From Astropecten irregularis (Eukaryota > Echinodermata > Asteroidea > Paxillosida > Astropectinidae), in assembly GCA_963971285.1 (NCBI GenBank), contig OZ020254.1, positions 15,344,932-15,408,931 on the forward strand: DNA of 64,000 nt, given 5' to 3'. Positions 33,555-45,697 of the stretch are shown here, piece after piece. The notes below the pieces were generated by a model. That model ran no database searches. It was not told where the DNA came from and saw only the letters and a program-made list of their open reading frames with translations. A program made the translations under genes and the position numbers. The number at the start of each line of letters is the position of its first letter. Positions within the stretch are counted from its first letter, which is position 1.

Positions 33555-34720
33555 CTAGTGATCGACTAGTGTGTGGGTTGATCAATACCACAAGCCAGAA
33601 GAAGCTGCTAACAGAGAAGGATCTGTCCTTTGAAAAAGCACTGCAGTTGGCAGTAGCTATTGAGATTGCCAATAAGCAAGCAACCTAGGACCAACCTGGA
33701 AGTGAAGAAGGTGACAGCCACGAGACCCAAGCAAGTCTTCACCCCCAAAAGGAATCCGGCAGCCAGTCATGCGAGCGGCGGGCCTAAATCGGCACCAAAG
33801 AAAGGTATTGGGGACTGCTACTGTTGTTCAGTATGAAAAGCCTAGCTTGTAGCTACTTGTGATGGCCAGGATTAGATATGGATATTGAAACCCTGGTAAA
33901 TTCTTGTGCCACATGCCTGTCAGTCCGAAATGCTCCTCCTGCTACTCCACTCAAAACATGGGAGTGGCCCACTTGAGATTGGCTAAGAGTACACATTTTT
34001 GCCAAGCTAAAAGGTCAGCAATTGCTGATTTTACTTAATAGTTACCCAAAGTGGGTTGAAGTTTACCCAATGAAAACTATCATCACAGCAAAGACCCTGT
34101 ATGTCTTGAGGAGGTTGTTTTCCTCATATATAGACTTCCAGAAGAAATTGTTTCGGATAATGGGCCGCAATTCACTTCGGCTGAATTCAAAGAGTCAATG
34201 GACCGAAACAGTATCAAACATACCCGAGTGGCACCATACCATCCTGTGTCAGATGGAGAAGCAGAGCGGACTGTGCAGACTATAGAAAGAGCACTGATCA
34301 AACAAATGTTGGATCCAAATCCTAAAAAGCAGCATCTATCAGTGCATCATAAACTAGCCAACTTCCTGATCATGTACAGGAACACACCTCAGAATACTAC
34401 GGGTAGAACTGTTTCTCAGGGGGCAGCCTAGAACTAAGTTTTCTCTCTTGAAACTCAACTTGGCACAGAAAGTTGAAAGTAAACAGGAAAAACAAAGACT
34501 AAATCATGATAATGGTAGAGTAAAGGAGCGAACTCTCCAGGTAGATCAGAAAGGTCAAAAGTCATGCAATTAGGTTGTTGAGGTTTGTGGAACCCACACA
34601 TACATTGTTCATGTGTACAAAAATGGTAAAATCAGATTTGTGCATATTGATCACATTTTACCATCCCAGGAGGAAATCCAGTCAGAACCTGACCTGTAGT
34701 GGAAATTCCTAGTGCATACA
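33555..34720 (+). pseudogene. Fourth gypsy remnant: gag scrap and integrase
   Basis: 33555-33690 encodes a gag C-terminal piece (LVCGLINTTSQKKLLTEKDL, then ALQLAVAIEIANKQAT). Protease, RT and RNase H are deleted. 33870-34430 encodes an integrase zinc-head end (NSCATCLSVRNAPP) and core (YPKWVEVYPMK; HTRVAPYHPVSDGEAERTVQ, with the catalytic Glu region) in at least three frames. 34580-34690 gives the C-terminal KIRFVHIDHILPSQEE. Dead by deletion and frameshift. Confidence 0.75.
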
Positions 34721-35167
34721 TAGACCTAACTTTCTCACAAGGAACAGATGAAAAGGGAGATTTGAGTTGTGAAACGGAGATAAAGGTTCAGGAGAAAGGT
34801 CAGAAAAACCAGATCACCCCTCAAGCACCTTACAGGGATTGTAGTTCAGGACAAAGAACAAAGGTGATTGAGACAAACAACACTTATTTGTAATAAGCAT
34901 TCACATATCTGTAAACATAACAGGAAATTATGGGAAAAGGGCATTAAAAAAACCTTGGAGCATGTCAACTACAGCTTTATTCAAATGTCTGGATCAGTAT
35001 TGTAAGGACATTGTATTTTCATCTTACAACTGGAGATTGACAGACTATAAGAAAAAAAAAAACACACATAGAACTTTGTATACATAAATTCACGAGGTTC
35101 ATATCTAAGAGAGGAGGGGTGTATAATAGTCCATGATGGTTATTATTGTTGTTGATACAACAGGTAC

Positions 35168-37500
35168 ATGTATATATCAGGGGACCACATCACGTCAGCC
35201 AGACTCAATGCTTCCCATAAGGAAGGCAAGAACACAAAGCAAGAGATCAAGCATGCTATAGGAAGATATCAAACTGATACATTTGAAATGTGTTTGGGAC
35301 AAGGCATACATGTAGGGGTTATTGTAGACAGTGGGGCATCTGTAAATGTAATTGATAAGGTTTTGTGGGAAGAGTTGAAATGTAAACAAATCAAGTGTGG
35401 GTCTGAGAAAAATAACAAGAAGTTGTAAGTGTATTGGATCAAATGATCCATTGAAAGTACAAGTCTCAATTTGTGACTCAAGACAGACCAGAGTGAAGAC
35501 ATGTTCATGTTCTAGAAGATGAAGGGCCAGCACTTTTAGGTTGTAAACTAGGCATTCTCAAGATTGGGGTAATCATGTGAGTCAATAAGTGGCAATAAGT
35601 ATCCTGAAGTTTTTGACGTTGTGGGGAAGCTGAAAGATTAATAAGTTGATACTACACATTGATGAAGAGGCCAAGCCACGTGGCACAACACATGTATCGG
35701 GTACCATACACTCATGACACTCTGATGGTGTATGGTATGTATGTTGAATAAGGGTGTGTTCTTGCCTCTTCAACTTGTTCTTCATGCACGTCCTCCTACA
35801 CAAAGTGAAAGATCTCAACCCAGATTGGTACATCAGGAACTGCAGGGATAATAATAATATAGACATTTATATTGCGCTCTTACACACAAGAGTGGTATCA
35901 CAATGCTTTACACTATTATTATCCCTGGTCATCGGGCCCATTTACAATGAAACAATCTCAACTCCCAAGGGAGTATACAGCCTCTTGCTACCATAAGGTG
36001 CACAGAGGCTAATCAGACCACAAAGCCACCTCTACCCTCAAAGGTACCCATTTACACCTGGGTGAAGAGCAATAAGTGACAAAGCGGCTTGCCCAAGAAA
36101 GCAAGCACCATTACCATTAGCCCATGGCTGGATTCGAACCCACAATCTGTAGATTGACTACAAGATCTTGAGTACGACACACCAGACCACTAGGCCACAT
36201 CACTCTACATGGGATGGATACATCTTTGACCTTTGCTGCCTGTCCCCAAGAACAAAAATCACTGAGAAGCCAAAGTGACAAAGAAAGTCAGTGAACTAGA
36301 TGAATTGGAGTCACATGGCATAATTGAGAAGATTGATGGCCCAATTTCATGGGTATACATTTACATACATGATCACAGTGATTGTTGCACCCAAGCCAGA
36401 TGTAGATATTTGACTGTGTGTTGACATGCATAGAGCCAAAGACGCTTTTATCAGGAAAAGATGAGATCTTGTACAATATGAATGGAGGTGAAGTTTTCAG
36501 CAAGTTGGATATGAAGTATGGATAATGAGATATCACCAGATAGAACTAGACAAAGATTCTATGGAGATTACTACATTCATAACTCACAAGGGTCAGTACA
36601 GCTACATGTACATGTATACAAGATTAATGTTGATTATTGATGAGCGCAGCATCAGAGAAGTAGCAGCAGGTAGTGGCTCAGGTATTTCATGAAAGTGCGA
36701 AAGAGTTCAAAACACATCGGGCACCATTGTCGTTCATGGAAGAAATCAGAGCACAATAAATCTTAAAAGGCTTGAAAAAGCTCCATTTAGGCTAACAAAA
36801 AAGAACTTAACGCTTAATAAAGAGATGTGTCAGTTTGGAATGTCAAACATAACATTCATGGGGCATGTGCAGTCTAAAAAATGGGGTTGAACCTATAGAG
36901 GGATGAACCAGAGTGCTCATTATTGTATGGGCCTAAGAATAGTTTCAGATATATTTGTGTGGGATGCATTTTGAACTGATCACAGATCACAAGCCACTGG
37001 AAGTGTTTATTATGTGGGAGGAGATCAAAACCAAATGCTAAAATTAATAGAAATGGGTTCTTAGACTTATGCCATATACATTTACTGAACGATATGCACC
37101 AGGTTCAAAGAACATCGCAGATGTACTATCAAGGTTGGTTAAAACCAATGAAACTAGCAAAGAAGACAAGGTATGAAGGTAAGAAGACGAGTATGTAAGA
37201 TTTGTAGCACAACATGCCACACCCAAAGATTTAACCACACATGAAGTAGAAGAAGCATCAAAGAATGATGCAGAGTTAACAGAGGTTAGAATGGTTTGAC
37301 AAATTAGAACTGAGTTTGACAAATCCTATGTTCAATTCTTCCCAATTAGACATGAGTTGAGTTGAGATGGACATTTGGTTTTGAGAGGTACAAGATTGGT
37401 CATCCCCAAAAAGTTTGCGTACACAGTGTGTATAATTAACACATATGGGTCATCTGGGCATAGTAATCAAGCATGGATAAAGATGTTGTTGACATAATAA
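35168..37500 (+). pseudogene. Fifth gypsy-type Pol remnant (protease, RT, RNase H)
   Basis: 35321-35385 encodes a retropepsin active site, VIVDSGASVNVIDKVLWEEL, with the D-S-G triad intact. A SINE is inserted at 35848-36215. 36280-36350 reads VSELDELESHGIIEKIDGPI (RT start); 36475-36900 holds further RT scraps in several frames (NGGEVFSKLDMKYG; FITHKGQYSYM). 36960-37150 is RNase H-like (FELITDHKPLEVF; YAPGSKNIADVLSRL). 37195-37430 is the linker and start of the integrase head (VRFVAQHATPKDL; DGHLVLRGTRLVIPKK). Order is normal; many stops. Confidence 0.75.
35848..36215 (-). mobile_element. tRNA-derived SINE, near full length
   Basis: Read on the minus strand: tRNA-like head with box A wording (complement of CCACTAGGCCACATCA) and box B GGTTCGAATCC (36130-36140 region), a body of about 250 bp, and a tail of TAATAATAAT at 35850-35860. 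The same family, in the other orientation, is at 50817-51470. Inserted into the gypsy remnant. Confidence 0.8.
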
Positions 37501-38109
37501 AGCCCCTTTCACAGGAGCGCCCATAACAAGGGTCCTCGGTGATTGGAGACACTTGTCTGTCACCTAGGGTGATTGCTATTTTTTTTAGCAAGGTTTCACA
37601 CAACATAAATAGCATGTGAAGTCATTGCTCCCTTGACATCCAATATTTCACTAGAACTGCTCGCAGGATGTTTTTTAGGAGTTCCCAGTGGTTTTCCCAA
37701 GCAAATGCTTGAATTTCCTTGGTAAACCTATGTATGCGTGTCTGTAAAGAAGTGCGTGGGACATTTTTTTTTTCCAGCCGATCGAAAGAAAATGTATCAG
37801 GGAAGACTATCAGATATTATTCGAAAAAAAGCCACCGCAAAGGAAGGGCATCCTTTGTAATTACAATATTTAAAGGCATACATCAATTAAAGGAGAAAAC
37901 ACGATTATTAGATTGGAAACAAATGTTTACGCCACATTTCAAAAAGACAACGTCAACTTGAGCAAAGGATAATTTGGAAACTAAGAAGAATCAATCGCCT
38001 TTGCCTCCAAACTGCTGTCCTATGTAAAGGAAGTGTTTCAATCAAAGCAGTGTTCTTGATCCACCTTTTGACTGGGATACAGATCCCACAATTGGTGGAT
38101 CTGATCCAG

Positions 38110-39565
38110 CAATTTGACCTGTCAACATAGAGCATGTTTACGAGTAGTCTTGGTTTACGACATTGTTGCTGTATGTATTCTTGAACGTACGAACCGATTA
38201 CCCGCATTGACTTGCACGCACGTACATGCACGTACAAAAAATGGTCAGTGCCTGACTTCAGAAGTAATGCTAGTCTTGTTCAAGACGGTATTACGTAGTT
38301 GTACCTGGCCAACAGATCGCACGTACGTGTACGTGTTAACACAACAAACGACCCGAAATAACGTCTACGCCACACACACAAGCCTGTAATACCGTCTTGT
38401 CCATTTACTCCAAACTGCCCGGAAAATTCCGGGCAATAACCCCCCGCGAAGTCGGTGCATCATGACGTAGCCTTATTTGCATTAATATATTTAGAAAATT
38501 TGCATGGAGATGACGTCTAGTACCGCAACGACGTCGCAAGCATACAGTGCGCATACAGGTGTATTTACAGTACTTGTAAATTACATGTGCCGTATGTAGG
38601 CCTTCATTGATATCGTACCATGGCTGCTGACGGATCGTATTGAATTTGGAGGCCTTGGATTTTGCAACACAAATGTCGGGGATTCGAGAGTTTTCCGGAG
38701 AACAACAAGGCTCTTAGACAACTTGGGAATGGAATAAATTTACTAACCGTGCCCCTCGAAATCATTCCGTGTCTTCGTGGAGCCCGGGAACAGACTCCAT
38801 GGTATCATAATTCAGTGAAATTATTTCATTCATCCCTTCATTCATTCATTTATTTTGGCAACATACAAAAGTACTGCACACATGAAATACACAATAAATA
38901 ACGAATAACAAAAGCCCGAGGATAACCAAAAAAGCTGTAAAATACGGCTTATTCATATCCTACAATTTCTCGAAATCTTTTTGTGCCGCATGACAGTATA
39001 ATCAAGCCATGGTTTTGGTAATGACCATGGAGCTATCTGTTGTTATTGCTCCATGGCAATAACGGTTGCGGCTGAGTTTCAAACGACCGTCATTACGTAC
39101 GTGATATGCACACGGTATCACGCCATACCACGTGCGTGGATTGGACGCTGACCAAAACAGCGCATTGCACCCCGTTGTTGACCTTAATGAATATGCAATT
39201 TTTGCCCACAGAGGTCACGCTCAGTCTTTGTCACGTGACACCAGAGCAAACCAACAAGACGTTATTTTTCGTAGGTCGGTGGAATGTTCCACTTAGTTTG
39301 CGTGTGGGTGGGTAATTGTTTGGAGGGGCTCGCGCATAAATAACGTCTTGGACAAGACTAAAGTAATGCATGTGCATTGTGCAATGTGTTTCCACAATTT
39401 TTTATTTTTTTTATTTTTTTTTTGGGGGGGGGGGGGGGGGATTTTACAGGATTCCCAAGACCTCGTTCCAGAGAGGTCTGTATACATAATATGCGTGCGG
39501 ATCACCGTGCCGTATGTTCCAATATCCACTGCAACAATATCTTGAACCAAGACTAGTTTACAAGT
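38110..39565. mobile_element. Long inverted-repeat element
   Basis: Left arm words AGTCTTGGTTTACGACATTG (38126-) and GTCTTGTTCAAGACGGTATT (38273-) recur inverted at 39525-39560 and 39338-39362. The 38400-39330 core is CpG-richer than its flanks and has no recognisable protein. A poly-T/poly-G tract (39400-39440) lies in the right arm. Ends not resolved exactly. Confidence 0.6.
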
Positions 39566-39574
39566 AGCGCAGAA

Positions 39575-40420
39575 ATGATATGGACTCAAAAAAGATGAAA
39601 AAAAAATTGTGATGTAGGTCATATGAAAATGTACAATGTGCTAATTGACATAAAATATTAAATTAACAGCTACTGAACTACAGGTTGTATTCAAAATTTG
39701 TCATGGAGCATGTACTGTGAATTGTACATGCCAACATGTATGCATACATACAACACATACATACGGTACATGTACATACATGTACATGTACCCTGTACAC
39801 ATACAGGCGCATACCTTTTAGTTTTTCTTGTCTTTTTTATTTGCATGATTTTATCATTTTTTCATGCGATAAACATTTGCAGTCTTTAATTTACAAGATT
39901 GGAACCATGCCGCCTTTGGTGACATTGAATGCCGGCACACTCTCTCTCAACTCAACCTTTCAGTCTGGACACTTCCACTTGAACAGGTGGATCAAGCTCA
40001 AGTGGGAATGTGACTTGCAGTTTTGTTGTGTTTGATTAACGATCACAAACCAAAATGCCAATCTTGATCCATCTTTTCCTGAACACAGTGGAAATGCAGT
40101 CAATGCAACAAGGAGTCTTTATTTTACTTACAATGTGCCTTATTTGTAGTTACTGTAATGATATGTTTACCATGGGCTATATGCTGTAGGATGGAATGTA
40201 GATAAAGGCAAAGTAAACAGTTTCATGTAGTACTTTATCTACCTTTTCTTGCCCTGAAAGCAAGGAGGGAATATACAATAACGTATGTATTCTCTCGAAC
40301 AAGATATTTCAATGAAACAATTTTTGCTATGAAACATGCATTGAGCATACACATACCTGCCAACGTTTCAAGATGACATATCTTACTCATGGATCGCACA
40401 AATCTTATTTTAAGAAAAAA
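39575..40420. other. Intergenic, simple-sequence patch
   Basis: 39728-39806 is a palindrome-rich ACATGTAC/CATACA simple repeat. The rest shows no gene or element. Confidence 0.45.
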
Positions 40421-40544
40421 CAGTGCTCAAAGTCACGCGATATCGTGTTGCTGTGGCGACGTTTTAGCTGCTGGAACATCAGGCAACTGAAGAAATGGAT
40501 GTTGTTGGTCCGTGTTCACAGAACCATGTTCAGCAGACAGCGGA

Positions 40545-41494
40545 CAGGTCACTCCAGTGGATGCCGTATGACTCACTCTGCGGTCAGCTGGGAGCATGTC
40601 TTTGCATGGTTTTGGCGGTACGCATCCGCTGAACACGGTAATGTGAACACGTCACTCCAGCAGACATCATGCGGCTCACTCTGCGGTCAGCTGGGGGCAT
40701 GTCCTTGAATGGTTTTGGTGGAATGCATCCGCTGAACACGGTAATGTGAACAGGTCACTTCATGCAGTGGACATCATGCGGCTCACTCTGCGGTCAGCTG
40801 GGGGCATGTCCTTGCGTGGTTTTGGCGGTACGCATCCGCTGAACACGGTAATGTGAACACGTCACTCCAGCAGACATCATGCGGCTCACTCTGCGGTCAG
40901 CTGGGGGCATGTCCTTGAATGGTTTTGGTGGAATGCATCCGCTGAACACGGTAATGTGAACAGGTCACTTCATGCAGTGGACATCATGCAGCTCACTCTG
41001 CGGTCAGCTGGGGGCATGTCCTTGCATGGTTTTGGAGGAATGCATCCGCTGAACACGGTACTGTGAACAGGTCACTCCATGCAGTGGACATCATGCGGCT
41101 CACTCTGCGGTCAGCTGGGGGCATATCCTTGCATGGTTTTGGTGGAATGCATCCGCTGAACACGGTACTGTGAACAGGTCACTTCATGCAGTGGACATCA
41201 TGCGGCTCACTCTGCGGTCAGCTGGGGGCATGTCCTTGCATGGTTTTGGTGGAATGCATCCGCTGAACACGGTACTGTGAACAGGTCACTTCATGCAGTG
41301 GACATCATGCGGCTCACTCTGCGGTCAGCTGGGGGCATGTCCTTGCATGGTTTTGTCGGTACGCATCCGCTGAACACGGTAATGTGAACACGTCACTCCA
41401 GCAGACATCATGCAGCTCACTCTGCGGTCAGCTGGGGGCATGTCTTTGCATGGATTTGGCGGTACGCATACGCGGAACACGGTAATGTGAACAC
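40545..41494. repeat. Minisatellite, about 103-108-bp unit, nine copies
   Basis: Each unit contains GGCTCACTCTGCGGTCAGCT, GGGGGCATGTCCTTG and ATCCGCTGAACACGGTAATG. Two length types alternate: GTCACTCCAGCAGACATCAT and the longer GTCACTTCATGCAGTGGACA form. The unit resembles 59221-59285 in the Penelope copy, so the array grew from element sequence. Confidence 0.9.
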
Positions 41495-41700
41495 GTGGCA
41501 CTAATGCTAATTGATCCTCTCACCCATGGGTCTACACAGGAGAGTCTCACGTGGCACTAATGCTACTTGATCCTCTCACCCATGGGTCTACACAGGAGAG
41601 TCTCATGTGGCACTAATGCTACTTGATCCTCTCACCCATGGGTCTACACAGGAGAGTCTCACGTGGCACTAATGCTACTTGATCCTCTCACCCATGGGTC
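41495..41700. repeat. Minisatellite, 56-bp unit, 3.7 copies
   Basis: Units at 41495, 41551, 41607 and 41663 (GTGGCACTAATGCTACTTGA...), nearly identical. It directly follows the other array. The unit ends in TTGATCCTCTC-ACCCATGGGTCT, which resembles the Penelope 3' coding strand near 59545-59570. Confidence 0.95.
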
Positions 41701-41933
41701 TGCCTGTCTTGCCTGGGTCTCAGTTGTTGCATGGGATCTGGATCAGGTGTACATCGGTGAGACCGGCAGACAGAGACAGTGATATCGACATCCCCGGATT
41801 CTGGCTTCCAAACATCTGGCACCATGACCACCACCACCCAAGCTAACTGTCGAGTGAATCGTACGACGTCCACCGGAGTGACCTGTTCATAGTCCGGTAA
41901 CAGAATATAACAGACACCACAGCATCCAGTTGC

Positions 41934-41970
41934 CTGATGAAGGCTAGCAGTACCAGCAGCCGAAATGTCG
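41934..41970 (+). ncRNA. Hammerhead-like core in Penelope terminal block
   Basis: CTGATGA (41934-41940), a hairpin GGCTAGC ... GCAGCC with one bulge (41942-41960), then GAAAT (41962-41966). Both strictly conserved core segments are intact here, while the copies at 15256, 40430 and 59095 are mutated. Stem I and the cleavage triplet could not be assigned. Confidence 0.4.
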
Positions 41971-42010
41971 CTACCACCAACACGGCATTGCGTGACTTTG
42001 ATCACCTTTT

Positions 42011-43313
42011 ATCCTTAATCTGTATCCACCGGGATGAATTACTCTTTCCTTTCTATTAATCTTATTTTCCATGCAAAATGAAAGCAAACATAATACTCAA
42101 TGCTTCAGGAAATACATATTAAAGTATGTACAATTTTGTTTTTTAAATCTGATTTATCAATTAGAAAATTCCATTTTGCTTATTTTGTATGTACAAAATC
42201 TTACTGAATATGATAAAATTATTACTGGTTGGTAGGTACGGCATACCATCAGCTAGCTATACATAAAATTGAACATAAAACACTTTTAATAATGACATCA
42301 AATGCTTTGCCAAATGTGAACCCCAAACTATTGACAGATGATTTATTTTCCAGCACATGAAATGGTATCATTAAAATTCTAAACAAATGTAACTCTGTTT
42401 ACAATCTTACATTGATTATTAAATACATGTAATTCAAGAATGGTTGAAAAGTGCCAATCACACAAAAAATGTGACCTTTGGGAAGTATTCTAGAGGCTGA
42501 ATGTAGCAGTTCAAGGACTTCAGTTGCATTTTTTAGGACCAAAGGCAAGACCCATGACTTGTCAAAACAGACCTACCTTAAAGGTTGCAGGTCACCATAT
42601 CCAAGCATTGCCACAACTAAGCATGGTTATATGACAGGACTTTACAGATGCGATCCCCACAAGTTGCCCAATTTTCTGGTTATATATATAGTCTTACTAT
42701 TTATTAGGTTGAATAAAGCTGAATAAAATCCTCCCATTGTTCTACATATTCTACCTACTCAATGTGCTCTATGTGCTTTTCACTCAAATCACTATGTCAT
42801 TTTAAATTTAGTTTGGTTTAATAAGTCTGCTCATGTAGAACAGACAAATATTTCTTCTAAAGGCAAGTTCAATTTGATCTATTAGTCATATTTCCTGATA
42901 CTGTATCATAATGCCTTTTTGTACCACAGTGCAGAACCCCAAGGTGCATGGTGTTGCTCTGGTATTTTGACACCAGAATTTAACCCTGTGTTGTCTCATA
43001 ACTGTTTCAAGGAAAGCTCAGCATGAGATACGCTTGGGAATGAGCATTTCATGTTTTACTATTGATTTTAAGTTTACAAGAGACAATATTTTCCCAATGA
43101 CATCCCTACGATGGGTCTCACCCAGGACCAACAAATCCTCATCCCTGGTCTGCAACTGGGGTATGTTCAACCCTTATCTCAAAGGATTGACCCCAGACAG
43201 ACATTTCTAGTGTGAACTGAAACTGTGCATATTTGCTTCTTCATGTAACCCCATGTAAAGTATGAAATGACCTTTAAATTACACAACACACTGCTGATGC
43301 ACAATTAAAATAT
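42011..43313. other. Intergenic, nothing recognised
   Basis: AT-rich spacer between the Penelope dimer and the CIAO1 3' end. The frame at 42478-42726 has no recognisable domain. Confidence 0.4.
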
Positions 43314-43548
43314 TTAACATGTAATATACTTCCAAAGCTTGACAGTACCGTCATCTGCACATGATGCTAAGGTGCCTCCTCCATTGGTATTCCATCTAAC
43401 AGAGTTGATGTCCTCATTGTGGGCACATTTTACACATGTAACCAAACTGAAGGTAGGATTGTCACTGGAATGCAAACTTCTATCTTCTTGTAATATTTGA
43501 AGAGTATCATCTCCAGAACATGTAACTAGAAGTCCAGTGTGCTTGCAC
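43314..43548 (-). CDS. CIAO1: CIAO1, terminal exon (last WD40 repeats)
   Basis: A 235-bp exon with a CAG acceptor at 43549. Encodes CKHTGLLVTCSGDDTLQILQ, FSLVTCVKCAHNEDINSVRW and GTLASCADDGTVKLWKY, then ITC and stop. It aligns in order with the end of CIAO1, including the QED linker and the closing WKY. CIAO1 is the WD40 scaffold of the cytosolic Fe-S targeting complex (with CIAO2B and MMS19), delivering clusters to apoproteins. The intron upstream carries a pogo-type MITE. Confidence 0.92.
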
Positions 43549-43632
43549 CTGGTTAATAATTGATCAAGTATAACTGTATTCATAATACCATTCACTATAT
43601 GTCACTACTATTGTCATCCTTAAAACAACCTA

Positions 43633-44339
43633 CAGTAAACTCCGGCTAAGTTGGCACTCTCGGGACTTGAGAAATTAAGACAACTTACGCATACATATGC
43701 CGACTTGTTCTATATGTCGTCATTTTGCTGACTTACACGTAACCGCTCGTTAGACACATGGTCCGACCAGCGGTACCCAAGGATCCTCCTCAGAGACCCA
43801 GTACCAAAGACGTTGAATCATTTTTCCAGGCCCCAGTCAAAGTTCACATCTCACAACCATAGAGTAAGACAGGCAAGAAGAGGAACCCAAAGACACAAGA
43901 CATAAATCTCTAGAGTGCCCACCATCAGCTCCAGAGTCTCCGCAAAAGGTAACAGCATCATCGGCAAAGTCAAGACGACCCCCAAAATGGACATAGCGTA
44001 TGCCTGTAGCACGAGAGGGGTTACTGGTATTGAAATTGATGTGCTCATCAGGAAAGCCCATATGTCATGCACGTGGTAGTGTATTGCAAATAAAATGCAG
44101 TCTTACCCAAGACACAAAGTTCTTGGCAACTGCAGCCAAGGAAACCTATACCGAAGCAAGATCTTTTTTAATGCTGACTTAACGCAAAGGAATTTTTGTG
44201 GTTTTGTGAAAAAGGGACTATGCTATCTTATGCAAATTGACGAATAATGAATGGCGACTTAGTCTTTAAATTTTCATTGGAAATGCATTACAGACAATCA
44301 GGACTGTTGCAAAAAGGCCGACTTAGCCGAAGTTTACTG
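43633..44339. mobile_element. pogo/Tigger-type non-autonomous element, TA duplication
   Basis: Ends CAGTAAACTCCGGCTAAGTT (43633-) and CCGACTTAGCCGAAGTTTACTG (to 44339), about 22 bp inverted with two differences, flanked by TA. A LINE fragment lies inside. In a CIAO1 intron. Confidence 0.8.
43740..44080 (-). pseudogene. LINE reverse-transcriptase fragment nested in the pogo-type element
   Basis: Minus-strand frames give GIRYVHFGGRLDFADDAVTF (catalytic FADD kept), then a short spliced-down middle, then GTGSLRRILGYRWSDHVSNE. The same C-terminal wording appears at 58440-58560. It is deleted internally and cut at both ends. Confidence 0.7.
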
Positions 44340-45025
44340 TATGTTTTAAAACAAATAAAGTTGTTCACCTTCATAAACTCATATTTTCTATATTGTACAT
44401 CTATGCAGCATGATCTTCTCCTCTACATGTAGCCTTGGCTATGAAGCTGTTATCCCGGCAAGCGATCAATACGGGGCAACCCGTAGCCGCACCTGTACAC
44501 TAACCTCCCTGTAAGTACTGAGCCAGCTAGCTGTGGATTTGTACTGTGCATTTGTACACACACGCACATACAGTAACCACTCCCAGTTCAGCCAGGATCA
44601 TAGCCTTCACGCAACCGTCAGTCTTTTCTTCTTTGGCCGAACATTTCTTATGCGCATATCAGCGCAGGAGGATTGTGCAGTAAGTATAAATATTTTCTTG
44701 ACAGCTGTTATTATATGAGAGAAGATTGTTTAGCATAGAGGCTATATTTATCATATTGAGAAAATCGCGATTGTGTCAAGGCTGTGATCCGGATAGACTT
44801 TCCGCACTGTATGCGTGTGTGTGGTATGCATGTGTGCACTGCTCACCAGGAACAGCTTCACAGCCTTGGTCAAGGCTAGTGTACATGTGTCTCATTCCAG
44901 CCACCAGGATAGGGCACAATTTATCATGATGTAAAATGTTTGCACACTAGCACATTCATGAATGGGCATTACCATTTGATTAATAAATGCACATTTGCAG
45001 CCAATCATCAAATTTGAATGAAATC
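44340..45025. other. CIAO1 intron, nothing recognised
   Basis: No gene or element identified. Contains short CA/TG-rich patches near 44555-44580 and 44810-44830. Confidence 0.4.
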
Positions 45026-45159
45026 AATGGGAGACTTTTTAGAATCGGTCTTCATGTCAACAGCGCACGCGCACGCAATTCTGCACGTGCGCACGCATGC
45101 TCAGAATTGCGTGCCCGTGCGCTGTTGACATGAAGACTGATTCTCAGAAGTCTCCCATT
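45026..45159. repeat. Near-perfect hairpin, 57-bp arms, 20-bp loop
   Basis: 45026-45082 and 45103-45159 are inverted with only a few differences (AATGGGAGACTT... / ...AAGTCTCCCATT; central GCGCACGCGCACGCAATTCT). Very small MITE-like palindrome in a CIAO1 intron. Confidence 0.9.
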
Positions 45160-45609
45160 AAATTGAAGAATACATTGATGCTAATTATGAGACATACTAA
45201 AGGACAATGGATGTGCAAGTGTGCAATAGGCTTGTAAATTCCTGGTTTTGAACAATGAACAGTATGTTTTTCAATTACGGTTATTCTGTAACTTTTTGTA
45301 CTTTGTGTAAACAAAGAAATATGAAGAAAGACAAAACATAGTAATAAGTTTGAAAATATGGAAAACAAAGAAAAACCAAAAGCTTGAGCATGAATAATGA
45401 CCAATGAATGAGCTCTGATTAGGCAAATAATCCAATTCTACATGATCACAACTTGCGTACATGAGCCAATGTACAACAATCAAAGAGATGTACACCTCCA
45501 GGTTTTGATCAATTTGATTCCTCAATCTAGTACTGTGGTATTACAAATATTTTGTTTACATACACCTACATGTATATGGATACGAAAAAGACATATAAAT
45601 GCAACTCAC

Positions 45610-45697
45610 CAATCAATGTCGTAAATAGTTCTTGAGTGATATCCAGATAATGTACACACACACTTCCATGATGCAAAACTGCTTCCAGAAGAAACAC
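45610..45697 (-). CDS. CIAO1: CIAO1, internal exon
   Basis: An 88-bp exon with a TTTAG acceptor and a GTGAGT donor. Encodes VSSGSSFASWKCVCTLSGYH followed by SRTIYDIDW, which matches CIAO1's WKC-(I/V)-CTLSG-x-HSRTIYDI-x-W. Phases agree with both neighbours (the W codon is split at the 3' end). Confidence 0.92.

Larger units (their letters stand above)
40425..42010. mobile_element. Second inverted Penelope dimer, enclosing two minisatellites
   Basis: The outer ends are inverted: CAAAGTCACGCGATATCGTG (40429-) against the complement of ACACGGCATTGCGTGACTTTG (41980-42000). Each is the terminal block also seen at 59095 and 15256. 41690-41830 on the plus strand resembles the Penelope C-terminal region (near GIY-YIG wording: GTGTACATCGGTGAGACCGG at 41748-41767). 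The middle has been replaced or expanded by tandem repeats. Confidence 0.65.

Noticed and set aside
40545..41700. Coding repeats (open frames such as 40373-40708 and 41688-42005)
   Set aside because: Frames are not maintained across units; the array is non-coding Penelope-derived satellite.
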